Part shown: piece after piece, positions 35,597-43,885 of the stretch
How the letters are laid out: every line of letters starts with the position of its first letter
Position numbering within the stretch: position 1 is the first letter of the stretch
Source of the DNA: Flavobacterium praedii
Lineage (GTDB): Bacteria > Bacteroidota > Bacteroidia > Flavobacteriales > Flavobacteriaceae
DNA length: 64,000 nt
Assembly: GCF_026810365.1 (NCBI RefSeq)
Contig: NZ_CP113948.1
Span: 1,761,001 to 1,825,000 of the forward strand
Reading direction: 5' to 3'
Translations under genes and position numbers: made by a program
The notes under the pieces: model-generated
Told to the model about the DNA's origin: nothing
Seen by the model: only the letters and a program-made list of their open reading frames with translations
The model's database searches: none

Positions 35597-35964
35597 TTTA
35601 TTAAAAAATCAGATCACATCCTCATTGACATTTATAAAAATAATTCAGTTTTTAACGACTTTATTGTTCCAACCGTATTTTCTCAAATGGAGACTTCTTA
35701 ATAATTCTAAGAACACCTGTTTCTAAAACATACTTTCAATTCCAATGTTTTACTAAAGAAAAAAATTATTTATTTATCTGCATTAAATAATACATTCAAC
35801 ATCTTTCATTTATTTAATACCAAAATATAAGCTTTATATTAAATTTTGCCTTTTTTGAAATAGTTGATTTTATTCCAGTTTTTTCATCTATCAGAGAATA
35901 GATAACTTTTAAAATTCCCTAACTTTACCAACCCACAAAAAGTTGTCAATTTTAAAGCAAAACA
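35597..35964. other. intergenic region, no gene seen
   Basis: 368 bp, AT-rich. The only signal is TAACTTTA near 35918, one base off the -7 consensus, as a possible murQ promoter. Confidence 0.4.
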
Positions 35965-36780
35965 ATGAACTTCACAAAGACTACCGAACAATCTTCCAAA
36001 TACGAACATTTGGAAAAAATGTCCGTTCAAGAATTACTTTCCAATATCAATAAAGAAGACCAAACCGTTCCTTTTGCTGTAGAAAAAGCATTACCGCAAA
36101 TAGAAACATTGGTTACCGAAATTGTAGCCAAAATGAAATTAGGTGGACGCTTATTTTACATTGGAGCAGGAACCTCAGGTCGTTTGGGAATCTTGGATGC
36201 TTCAGAATGTCCTCCAACTTTTGGAGTTCCTTTCGATTTGGTTGTTGGAATTATAGCAGGAGGTGATACCGCTATTCGCAAAGCCGTAGAAAATGCCGAA
36301 GACAACGCAACACAAGCTTGGGAAGATTTAAAAGCATTCAATGTAAACGAAAATGATGTGGTTGTTGGTATTGCCGCTTCCGGAACAACGCCTTATGTTA
36401 TAGGAGGTTTGCAAACCTGCAATGCCAAAAATATTAGTACCGGAAGTATTTCCTGCAATGCCGGAAGTCCACTTTCACAAACGGCAAAATTCCCCATAGA
36501 AGTTATTGTTGGGCCAGAATTTGTGACGGGAAGTTCCAGAATGAAAGCTGGAACTGCACAAAAATTAGTACTGAATATGATTACGACTTCCACAATGATT
36601 CAGCTTGGAAAAGTGAAAGGAAACAAAATGGTCGATATGCAATTGAGCAACAGCAAACTGGTTGATCGTGGTGTAAAAATGATTATGGATGAAATTCCTG
36701 TTACCTACGAAGAAGGCTCCGAATTATTAAAAACACACGGAAGCGTGAGAAAAGCAGTAGATTTTTATAACAACAAATAG
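35965..36780 (+). CDS. murQ: N-acetylmuramic acid 6-phosphate etherase
   Basis: Cleaves the lactyl ether of MurNAc-6-phosphate to GlcNAc-6-phosphate in peptidoglycan recycling; cytoplasmic SIS-fold enzyme. GAGTSGRLG (67-75), DASECPPTF with the catalytic Glu81, the second acidic motif AVENAEDN, and AASGTTPYVIG are all present. At 271 residues it is near family length, slightly shorter at the C-terminus than E. coli MurQ (298). No kinase or transporter of MurNAc is adjacent. DUF6095 follows by 35 bases. Confidence 0.94.
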   Translation: MNFTKTTEQSSKYEHLEKMSVQELLSNINKEDQTVPFAVEKALPQIETLVTEIVAKMKLGGRLFYIGAGTSGRLGILDASECPPTFGVPFDLVVGIIAGGDTAIRKAVENAEDNATQAWEDLKAFNVNENDVVVGIAASGTTPYVIGGLQTCNAKNISTGSISCNAGSPLSQTAKFPIEVIVGPEFVTGSSRMKAGTAQKLVLNMITTSTMIQLGKVKGNKMVDMQLSNSKLVDRGVKMIMDEIPVTYEEGSELLKTHGSVRKAVDFYNNK

Positions 36781-36815
36781 AAAATAGTCTTTAACAAAAA
36801 CTATAAAATACAAAA

Positions 36816-37034
36816 ATGGCAAACAAAGAGCACTTAGCAAAAGGAATCAAATATTTAACGGGTGCTTTACCCCTTATGTTTATAGGGCCATCAGTGATTT
36901 ATAATGCATTTATGAATCAGAAAAATGATTGGCACTATTTGGTTTTGGCCATTGGAATCATTGCGTGTCTAGCATCGATGGTTTTAATGTTTGTGGGTTT
37001 GAAAATAATAATGAAAGGCATATTTAACGACTAA
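36816..37034 (+). CDS. DUF6095 family small membrane protein
   Basis: 72 residues with two membrane helices (about 13-30 and 39-62). It matches my memory of DUF6095, a short Bacteroidota protein that commonly follows murQ. Function unknown. Confidence 0.75.
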   Translation: MANKEHLAKGIKYLTGALPLMFIGPSVIYNAFMNQKNDWHYLVLAIGIIACLASMVLMFVGLKIIMKGIFND

Positions 37035-37060
37035 TTTGTATCTTTACAAAAAATGCAATT

Positions 37061-37291
37061 ATGGATATTCAAGCAGAAATAAACTGGATTCATCAAGAAA
37101 TCGACAAAGTAAAAGACCCCTCTTTTATAGAAAAAATTAAACACCTATTGCAGTCTATCAATTCCACTTCGGAAGATACTGCAATTGAATATAATCTTGA
37201 TATTGATAATGCATTAGAAAGTATTAAAGACGGACGTTTTTATTCAGAAGAAGAAGCTAAGGAAATTTCAAAAAAATGGGGAAGAAAATAA
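37061..37291 (+). CDS. putative antitoxin of a ParE-type module
   Basis: 76 residues, acidic, helical (QAEINWIHQEIDKVKD) with a C-terminal segment rich in Glu/Lys (YSEEEAKEISKKWGRK) that resembles toxin-wrapping tails of Bacteroidota antitoxins. It overlaps the toxin gene by 16 bases, so translation is coupled. The assignment rests mainly on this context. Confidence 0.8.
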   Translation: MDIQAEINWIHQEIDKVKDPSFIEKIKHLLQSINSTSEDTAIEYNLDIDNALESIKDGRFYSEEEAKEISKKWGRK

Positions 37292-37590
37292 TCTGGTCTT
37301 ATGATGCATTAGAACAGTTGGAGGATATTCATTTTTATATTTTTTTTGAAAGCAAATCAATTCGAATTGCAGATAAAGTAACTGACACTATCTTCGAAAG
37401 TACCGAAATCCTAAAAACTAATCCCGAAATCTACAAACTCGACATTCAAAAAGTCAATAACGACGAGAGTTTTAGAGTTTATTATATTTACGACTATAGT
37501 ATTTCCTATCGAATTACTGATAGTTCCATTCAAATTCTCCGTGTGAGACATACTGCACGCAAATCCAAAAAACTCCCATGGAAAACCTAA
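37276..37590 (+). CDS. RelE/ParE family toxin
   Basis: 104 residues with the ParE pattern: an N-terminal helix pair (ALEQLEDIHFYI), then FRVYYIYDYSISYRI and IQILRVRHTARKSKK at the end. ParE proteins poison DNA gyrase, and RelE relatives cut mRNA on ribosomes. Without the RelE catalytic residues in clear view I favour ParE. It overlaps the antitoxin gene upstream (16 bases) and the pentapeptide gene downstream (13 bases). Confidence 0.86.
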   Translation: MGKKIIWSYDALEQLEDIHFYIFFESKSIRIADKVTDTIFESTEILKTNPEIYKLDIQKVNNDESFRVYYIYDYSISYRITDSSIQILRVRHTARKSKKLPWKT

Positions 37591-38150
37591 TTCACGTTCA
37601 AAAAACATTCGAAAAAGTCATATATCTTGACAAAAAAATCAACAATCGGGAATTTGAAGATTGCGTTTTCAAAAACTGTGATTTCTCCAATAGTGATTTC
37701 TCCTATAATACCTTTATGGATTGTGAGTTCATTGATTGTAATTTATCAATGACTCAATTAGGAGGAACAAGTTTAAAAATGGTTAGTTTCAAAAACTGTA
37801 AACTTCTAGGCATTCAATTTCAGAGCTGTGAAGATTTCTTGTTCAATGTTCAATTTCTGGAATGTGTTTTGGATTATTCTTCGTTTGCCAATAAAAAAAT
37901 GCCCAAAACCAAATTTAATTCGTGTTCGATGAAAGAAGTTACTTTTATAGGAACAAATTTAACCAATTCGGTATTTAGCAACTGTAATTTGGATAATGCC
38001 ATTTTTAACGATACTCTTTTGGCCGGAGTCGATTTTACAACCGCTTACAATTATAAAATAGATCCCGAATTCAATCCGATGAAAAAAGCAAAGTTTTCCA
38101 GTCAGGGAATTGTTGGTCTTTTGGATAAGTATGATATAAAGATTGAATGA
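37578..38150 (+). CDS. pentapeptide-repeat protein
   Basis: 190 residues with repeats of the A(D/N)LXX type in a Phe/Cys-rich form (FEDCVFKNCDFSNSDFS, FMDCEFIDCNLS, FKNCKLLG, FSNCNLDNAIF), expected to fold as a right-handed beta-helix. Qnr and MfpA proteins with this fold mimic DNA and shield gyrase, but many others have no known role. Its start codon lies inside the toxin gene, so the three genes form one translationally linked unit. Confidence 0.88.
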   Translation: MENLIHVQKTFEKVIYLDKKINNREFEDCVFKNCDFSNSDFSYNTFMDCEFIDCNLSMTQLGGTSLKMVSFKNCKLLGIQFQSCEDFLFNVQFLECVLDYSSFANKKMPKTKFNSCSMKEVTFIGTNLTNSVFSNCNLDNAIFNDTLLAGVDFTTAYNYKIDPEFNPMKKAKFSSQGIVGLLDKYDIKIE

Positions 38151-38170
38151 TGATCCGAATCAAATTAACA

Positions 38171-38201
38171 CCTTTGTCAAAGTTTTGAACTTTGACAAAG
38201 G
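38171..38201. repeat. perfect 14-bp stem hairpin (CCTTTGTCAAAGTT)
   Basis: CCTTTGTCAAAGTT, loop TTG, exact complement. No U tract follows, so terminator function is doubtful. It lies between the pentapeptide-repeat gene and the nuclease gene. Confidence 0.7.
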
Positions 38202-38243
38202 CTCACGAAAATAAGCATCAGTTGTTACAATTTAATTTACCGT

Positions 38244-39251
38244 ATGGAACTCCAAGAACAATTTTCACACATAACGACGCTCATATCAAAAGCAAAAGAG
38301 AATGCTTTCCATGCTGTAAACAAGGAATTGGTAACTCTTTATTGGCATGTTGGGGAGTATGTAAGCCAGCAAGTAGAAAAGAAAGCTTGGGGTAAATCGG
38401 TTGTAAAAGAGTTATCCCTTTTTATTCAGCAGTCAGAACCCAATATAGTTGGGTTTTCTCCTCAAAATATATGGAGAATGAAGCAATTTGTTGAGACCTA
38501 TAAAGATTTTCCAAAACTCGCAACACTTTCGAGAGAATTAAGCTGGTCACAAAATAGACTGATTTTACCGCTTAAAAGTCCAGAGGAACAAGAATTTTAC
38601 TTACTTTTTTGTATCAAGGAAAAATGGTCAGTTAGAGAACTTGAAAGACAAATCAATACATCTTGTTTTGAACGTATAATGCTTGCAAATGAAAAACTCG
38701 CCACACTGTCGGGAGTTTTTCCAAAAGAAGTAACAAACACTTTTAAAGATACATATGTATTAGAATTACTTCAATTACCTGAAAGTCATTTAGAGAAAGA
38801 TTTAAGAAAAGCAATTACACAAAACATAACCAAATTTCTATTGGAATTTGGGCGAGACTTTGCTTTTATGGGAGAAGAATATCCATTGCAGGTAGGAAAT
38901 CAAGATTTCGCCATTGATCTTTTGTTTTATAACAGAACCCTAAATTGTATGGTCGCTATTGAAGTGAAAATAGAAAAATTTAAACCCGAACATTTAGGAC
39001 AGCTTAATTTTTATCTTGAAGCACTAGACAGAGATATTCGCAAACCACATGAACAACCCAGCATTGGTATATTGTTGTGCAATGGCAAAGATGACATTGT
39101 TGTAGAATATGCTTTAAGCCGAACAGTATCGCCGACATTAGTAGCCGATTATCAAACAAAACTTCCTAGTAAAGAACTACTACAGCGCAAGTGGAAAGAG
39201 ATTTTAGAGTCACTCGATACGGGATATAGTAACGAACAAGAAATATTTTAA
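38244..39251 (+). CDS. DUF1016/YhcG-type PD-(D/E)XK nuclease-domain protein
   Basis: 335 residues. An N-terminal DUF1016_N winged-helix-like domain (about 10-150, LYWHVGEYVSQQ, GFSPQNIWRMKQF) is followed by the PD-(D/E)XK nuclease domain with Asp225 (FAIDLLFYN), Glu240-X-Lys242 (AIEVKIEKF) and Gln253. The active site is complete. The family occurs near restriction-modification and mobile genes; its exact role is not settled. It follows the toxin/pentapeptide unit and precedes a DinB-like gene by 3 bases. Confidence 0.88.
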   Translation: MELQEQFSHITTLISKAKENAFHAVNKELVTLYWHVGEYVSQQVEKKAWGKSVVKELSLFIQQSEPNIVGFSPQNIWRMKQFVETYKDFPKLATLSRELSWSQNRLILPLKSPEEQEFYLLFCIKEKWSVRELERQINTSCFERIMLANEKLATLSGVFPKEVTNTFKDTYVLELLQLPESHLEKDLRKAITQNITKFLLEFGRDFAFMGEEYPLQVGNQDFAIDLLFYNRTLNCMVAIEVKIEKFKPEHLGQLNFYLEALDRDIRKPHEQPSIGILLCNGKDDIVVEYALSRTVSPTLVADYQTKLPSKELLQRKWKEILESLDTGYSNEQEIF

Positions 39252-39254
39252 TTT

Positions 39255-39830
39255 ATGAATGCAACCACATCCTATCTTGAAAGCGTAAAAAAGCAATTTC
39301 TCTACTATAAAATGTTGGGAGAAAAAGCCATGGAGCAACTAGAGCCGGAACAACTTTTTGTATCTATAAACAAAGACACCAATAGTATTGCCGTGATTGT
39401 AAAACACCTTACGGGAAATATGGTGTCACGTTGGACCGATTTCCTAACTACAGATGGTGAGAAAGAAACAAGAAACCGTGATACTGAATTTGAAAATGAT
39501 TTACAAACCAAAGATGAGTTATTGATCTCTTGGAATGCAGGTTGGGATTGCTTTCTCAGCGCTTTAGACGGTTTGCAAACAGATCAACTTTCGGAGATAA
39601 TTTACATCAGGAATGAAGGTCATACGGTTATTGAAGCCATCAACAGGCAACTGGCGCATTATCCGTATCATATTGGTCAAATTATTTTTTATGCCAAACA
39701 ATTAAAAAATAGTGACTGGAATAGTTTATCCATTCCAAAAAATAAATCGAATAGTTATAATGCCGATAAATTTGCACAAGAGAAATCGATTAAAAATTTT
39801 ACGGAAGAAGAATTTAGAAGATTGAAATAA
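39255..39830 (+). CDS. DUF1572/DinB-like protein
   Basis: 191 residues, four-helix-bundle type. Histidines that could form the DinB metal site are in VKHLTGNM and in the paired HYPYHIGQI near the C-terminus. DinB-like proteins include thiol-dependent transferases, but most are uncharacterised. The start lies 3 bases after the nuclease stop, so the two genes are probably cotranscribed. Confidence 0.82.
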   Translation: MNATTSYLESVKKQFLYYKMLGEKAMEQLEPEQLFVSINKDTNSIAVIVKHLTGNMVSRWTDFLTTDGEKETRNRDTEFENDLQTKDELLISWNAGWDCFLSALDGLQTDQLSEIIYIRNEGHTVIEAINRQLAHYPYHIGQIIFYAKQLKNSDWNSLSIPKNKSNSYNADKFAQEKSIKNFTEEEFRRLK

Positions 39831-39849
39831 GACAACGAACATCACTGCC

Positions 39850-39988
39850 CCAGATGGAAGTGAAAACCCCGCAGGGCTATACCCTATTTTTTCCTGCTCC
39901 AAAAGAGCGACCAAAGGAAGCTCCTTTTGGGGCATTGGAAAAAAAGGGGATAGCACGAGGAGTTGCAACGAACAGCTGGACAAGGCCC
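39850..39988 (+). repeat. large family A-like repeat with extended hairpin
   Basis: It begins GCCCCAGATGGAAGTGA like the arms of the 10220 copy, and ends GGGATAGCACGAGGAGTTG...GAACAGCTGGACAAGG. Between them is a long imperfect hairpin (GCTATACCCTATTTTTTCC against GGAAAAAAAGGGGATAGC) holding an inner CCAAAGGAAGCTCCTTTTGG hairpin. No gene is carried. Confidence 0.7.
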
Positions 39989-40012
39989 AAATAATACTTA
40001 AAACGACTTGAA

Positions 40013-40387
40013 ATGAAAAAAATAATAATGCTTTCTCCACTATTACTCTTTATGTCCTGTTATAATACGGATCGCAACTGTGCTGACTTTAAAACTGGGA
40101 AATTTAAATTTGAATATGAAATTGACGGAATTAAAAAAACTACAGTCTTTGAACGTAATGACAGTATTGAAATTGAGACTTTTGAGGGTAAAACGGACAC
40201 TTCAACAGTACGTTGGGTGAATGATTGCGAGTATGTTTTGCAAAAAAAACATCCTAAAAACAAGGCCGAAGAGAAGGCAATTGACATGAAAATCTTGACA
40301 ACTACAAAAAATTCCTATACCTTTGAATTTGGAATGATGGGTGTTGATGAGAAACAACGCGGTACAGTTACCAAAATTTCAAATTAA
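40013..40387 (+). CDS. small lipoprotein
   Basis: 124 residues with lipobox LFMSC (Cys16), so probably a membrane-anchored lipoprotein. The sequence after it (NCADFKTGKFKFEYEIDGI, ERNDSIEIETFEGKTDT, RWVNDCEYVL) recurs in flavobacteria. I have seen such proteins carry the name DNA topoisomerase IV in databases, which nothing in the sequence supports. Function unknown. Confidence 0.75.
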   Translation: MKKIIMLSPLLLFMSCYNTDRNCADFKTGKFKFEYEIDGIKKTTVFERNDSIEIETFEGKTDTSTVRWVNDCEYVLQKKHPKNKAEEKAIDMKILTTTKNSYTFEFGMMGVDEKQRGTVTKISN

Positions 40388-40418
40388 GAAACACATACTA
40401 AACCTCTAAGAATATAAA

Positions 40419-41195
40419 ATGGAAGTATTTTTGAACCCCGATGCTTGGATTGCCTTATTAACATTAACGTTTCTCGAAATTGTTTTAGGTATTGATAACA
40501 TCATTTTTATCTCTATTGCAACTGGAAAATTAGCAATTGAAGACCGTAAAAAAGCTACTAAAATAGGAATGTTTTTAGCCATGTTCATGAGAATTGGGCT
40601 TTTGTTTGGAATCAATTTTTTGATCCAAATGAAAAAACCCTGGTTCACGATAGATTGGGCTTGGTTACATGCTGGAATTACGGGGCAAAGTGTTATTTTA
40701 TTATTAGGGGGCTTATTCTTAATTTATAAAAGTACGAATGAAATACGTGAAAAAGTAGACGAAAGAGGTCATGAAGAAAAAGAATTAGGCAAGGCTGCGG
40801 CAAAATCTTTTCAAAGTGTAATACTTCAAATTATAATGATAGACTTGGTTTTCTCTTTTGACAGTATTTTGACTGCTGTTGGTATGACCAATGGCGTTGA
40901 AGGTGCTTTGTATATAATGATTACTGCAGTAGTTATTTCGGTTTTGATTATGATGCAATTCGCGGTTCCTGTTGGAAATTTTGTCAACAAACATCCATCT
41001 ATTCAAATTTTGGGTTTATCCTTTTTAATTTTAATTGGGTTTATGTTATTGACCGAAAGTGCCCATTTATCTAACGCCCTTATTTTTGGCAGTCATGTGA
41101 CTCCTGTTCCAAAAGGGTATTTGTACTTTGCTATTTCATTCTCCTTATTTGTAGAAATATTAAACATGAAAATGACCAAAAAGAAAAATTCATAA
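40419..41195 (+). CDS. TerC family integral membrane protein
   Basis: 258 residues, about seven membrane helices. The family motifs EIVLGIDNIIFIS (21-33) and DLVFSFDSILTAVGM contain the paired acidic residues thought to bind metal ions. TerC-type proteins are linked to tellurite resistance and to Mn2+ export or metalation of exported proteins. A terminator follows. Confidence 0.92.
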   Translation: MEVFLNPDAWIALLTLTFLEIVLGIDNIIFISIATGKLAIEDRKKATKIGMFLAMFMRIGLLFGINFLIQMKKPWFTIDWAWLHAGITGQSVILLLGGLFLIYKSTNEIREKVDERGHEEKELGKAAAKSFQSVILQIIMIDLVFSFDSILTAVGMTNGVEGALYIMITAVVISVLIMMQFAVPVGNFVNKHPSIQILGLSFLILIGFMLLTESAHLSNALIFGSHVTPVPKGYLYFAISFSLFVEILNMKMTKKKNS

Positions 41196-41207
41196 TAGGA
41201 TTCAAAG

Positions 41208-41242
41208 AATCCAGTTACCAAAAGTAGCTGGATTTTTTTTTA
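41208..41242 (+). terminator. terminator after the terC-like gene
   Basis: AATCCAGTTAC/GTAGCTGGATT stem (one G-T pair) followed by nine Ts. Confidence 0.82.
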
Positions 41243-41267
41243 CATAATTTATTATCGTTTCAGTACA

Positions 41268-43187
41268 ATGAAAAATACTATTTCCCATAGAGTTGCCGAT
41301 TTTTTAAAAAACTTCCCTCCTTTTACCTTTTTAAACCAAAAAGATATCGAAATCCTTTCGGAACAAATTTCTATCATCTATAAAGAAAAAGACAGTGTTA
41401 TTTTTTCAGAAAATGAAGAAACACATCATTCATTTTATGTAGTTCATAAAGGAGCTGTCGCACTAAGGAAAAGTCCAAAAAACAACATTATCGATATGTG
41501 TGATGAAGGAGATGTTTTTGGTTTAAGACCACTTATCGCTAATGAAAACTACAAAATGGAAGCTAGAACTTATGAAGAAAGTATTCTTTATGCTATTCCT
41601 ATTTCAATTTTTAGACCTTATGCACTAGAGAATAAAGATGTTGGTAATTTTTTGATTCAAAGTTTTGCTTCAAATACTCGAAATCCATATTCCAAAAGTC
41701 ATAGAGGAAAACTATACGGAGAAACTTTAGCTGGAGAAATTCTGGATACTGATACCAAATTATTTGATATTCAACCCGTAAAATATTCTAAAAAAATAGT
41801 CACTTGTTCGTCTATAACTTCAGCAAAAGTAATAGCCCAAATTATGACCAAAAAAAATGTTGGCGCAATACTTGTTGTAGAAGATAAACTCCCCATTGGA
41901 ATCATTACCGATAAAGATTTAAGAAACAAAATTGTAACTGGTGAATTTCCAATCACAACATCGGCATCAGAAATAATGACAAGTCCTGTAATTACTTATC
42001 ATAAAAAACTGACTACCACGCAAGCACAAATGGCAATGATGAAATGTAACATCAGTCATATTTGTTTAACAAAGGATGGTACTCCAAACACAAAAGCGGT
42101 TGGAATCCTTTCTAAACATGATGTGATGGTTTCGCTAGGAAACAATCCAGCCGTATTGATAAAAGCGGTAAAAAGAGCCAAAAAATATAAGGAAATAAAA
42201 CCCATACGAGCCAATATCATGCAATTATTACAAGGCTATTTGGATCAAAATATCCCAATCACGCTGACATCAAAAATAATTACAGAATTGAATGATGTGT
42301 GTATTCAACAAGTAATTGAAATTGCATTAAAAAAAATGAGTACCCCACCACCTGTCAAATTTGCTTGGTTGGCCATGGGAAGTCAAGGGCGCAGTGAACA
42401 ATTATTACAAACTGATCAGGACAATGCTTTAGTTTATGAAGATGTACCAGAAGAATTAAAAGAGAAAACTAAAAAATATTTCTTGGAATTAGCCACTCAT
42501 GTCAACAAAGGATTATTTGAAATTGGTTATGATTATTGCCCAGCCGAAATGATGGCATCTAATCCTAAATGGTGTTTGAGTCTTGATGAATGGAAAAAAC
42601 TTGTACACCATTGGATTACAAATACCGGAAAAGATGAAGTCCTATTATCTTTCATATTTTTTGATTACAGCCTTTCGTATGGCGATAGCGAACTGGCAAA
42701 CAAGCTATCCGATTATATACTAGAAGATATAAAAGCAAATCCTGTATTTTATCTTCATTTGGTGAGTGGTGCATTACAAAGTCCTTCTCCAACAGGATTT
42801 TTTAGAGAATTTTTATTAGAACAAGATGGGGCTAACAAAGATTTTTTTGATATAAAAAGAAGGGCACTAATGCCATTGAGTGATGCCGCAAGAGTTTTGA
42901 TTTTATCTCATTCCGTAAAATCCATCAGTAATACTCCAGAACGTTTTGAAAAATTAGCGGAATTGGAACCGCAGAATAAAGAATTGTACCTAGCTTGTTC
43001 TTATTCCTATAGAGCATTATTAAAATTTAGAACAAAACAAGGACTTTTGCATAATGATTCCGGTCAATATATTGCTTTGGGAGATTTAACCAAATTAGAA
43101 AAAATAAAACTCAAGAGTACCTTTAAAACTATTAAAGAAATACAAGAGATTATTTCTATTCGCTTTAATCCATCAAATATTTTGTAA
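41268..43187 (+). CDS. cNMP-binding, CBS-pair, DUF294 nucleotidyltransferase-like protein
   Basis: 639 residues. Domains in order: cyclic-nucleotide-binding-like (about 15-120), two CBS domains (about 175-295), the DUF294 nucleotidyltransferase-like domain with GSQGRSEQLLQTDQDNAL (371-388, GS...DxD metal motif) and the DUF294 C-terminal helical domain. The make-up suggests a nucleotide-responsive regulator, possibly adenylylating a partner. Its stop codon overlaps the start of the exonuclease gene (TAATG), a pairing also seen beside acetate-metabolism genes in other bacteria, though those genes are absent here. Confidence 0.88.
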   Translation: MKNTISHRVADFLKNFPPFTFLNQKDIEILSEQISIIYKEKDSVIFSENEETHHSFYVVHKGAVALRKSPKNNIIDMCDEGDVFGLRPLIANENYKMEARTYEESILYAIPISIFRPYALENKDVGNFLIQSFASNTRNPYSKSHRGKLYGETLAGEILDTDTKLFDIQPVKYSKKIVTCSSITSAKVIAQIMTKKNVGAILVVEDKLPIGIITDKDLRNKIVTGEFPITTSASEIMTSPVITYHKKLTTTQAQMAMMKCNISHICLTKDGTPNTKAVGILSKHDVMVSLGNNPAVLIKAVKRAKKYKEIKPIRANIMQLLQGYLDQNIPITLTSKIITELNDVCIQQVIEIALKKMSTPPPVKFAWLAMGSQGRSEQLLQTDQDNALVYEDVPEELKEKTKKYFLELATHVNKGLFEIGYDYCPAEMMASNPKWCLSLDEWKKLVHHWITNTGKDEVLLSFIFFDYSLSYGDSELANKLSDYILEDIKANPVFYLHLVSGALQSPSPTGFFREFLLEQDGANKDFFDIKRRALMPLSDAARVLILSHSVKSISNTPERFEKLAELEPQNKELYLACSYSYRALLKFRTKQGLLHNDSGQYIALGDLTKLEKIKLKSTFKTIKEIQEIISIRFNPSNIL

Positions 43188-43855
43188 TGGAAAATTTTTA
43201 TATAAAATGCAAAGCAATTGTATTTAGTTTTCTAGAATACTTTAAAAAACCAATTGACGAATCCTTCTTAAAAACAGTCGAAAGTACTCGATTTGTAGTT
43301 TTAGATACTGAAACTACTGGTTTTGATTACACCACTGATCGAATACTATGCATTGGTGCTGTCACTTTACAAAATGGAGTAATCGCTATTCCAGAAAGTT
43401 TTGAAATTTTTATAGAGCAAGAACATTATGATGAAAATACGGCGAAAATACATGGGATTCTAAAAGATTGGATCATTAAAAGACCGTCAGAACTGGAAGC
43501 TTTAGAACAATTCCTTACTTTTTTGGATGATGCAATAATTATTGCCCATCATACTTTTTTTGATATAACAATGATTAATTGCGCTTTAGAAAGAAACAAT
43601 CTCCCTAAATTAAAAAACAAAACGTTAGACACTGCTTTTCTTTATAAAAAAACACTAATTATATCCAATCTTTTGGAACGAAAAGAACATTACACATTGG
43701 ATGATCTTGCCGATAAATTTGATATTTCAAAAAAAGACCGCCATACTGCAATGGGAGATGCTTACATAACCGCTATCGCTTTCTTGAAAATTGTAAAAAA
43801 GTTGAAGGATAAAAAAGGTAAATCCGAATTTACTTTAAGAGATTTATTTAATTAA
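43187..43855 (+). CDS. DnaQ-like 3'-5' exonuclease
   Basis: 222 residues, DEDDh fold: ExoI VVLDTETTGFD (about 33-43), ExoII AHHTFFDITMIN, ExoIII DRHTAMGDAYIT (His and Asp). It resembles the epsilon subunit of DNA polymerase III but may act on RNA or small oligonucleotides. The start overlaps the DUF294 gene by one base, so the two proteins probably work together. A terminator overlaps its stop. Confidence 0.9.
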   Translation: MENFYIKCKAIVFSFLEYFKKPIDESFLKTVESTRFVVLDTETTGFDYTTDRILCIGAVTLQNGVIAIPESFEIFIEQEHYDENTAKIHGILKDWIIKRPSELEALEQFLTFLDDAIIIAHHTFFDITMINCALERNNLPKLKNKTLDTAFLYKKTLIISNLLERKEHYTLDDLADKFDISKKDRHTAMGDAYITAIAFLKIVKKLKDKKGKSEFTLRDLFN

Positions 43856-43881
43856 GAAAAGCTCCTTTTGGAGCTTTTCTT
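43854..43881. terminator. bidirectional terminator between exonuclease and parC
   Basis: Perfect 12-bp stem AAGAAAAGCTCC/GGAGCTTTTCTT with a TTTT loop, between convergent genes. Confidence 0.85.
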
Positions 43882-43885
43882 GATT

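Noticed and set aside
39726..40040. 104-codon minus-strand frame over the large repeat
   Set aside because: It reads through the palindromic repeat and the ends of two real genes; no protein-like pattern.
40013..40387. Topoisomerase IV label for the small lipoprotein
   Set aside because: Names of that kind circulate for similar short proteins, but the sequence has a lipobox and no topoisomerase motif; the real topoisomerase genes are at 43886 and 48611.
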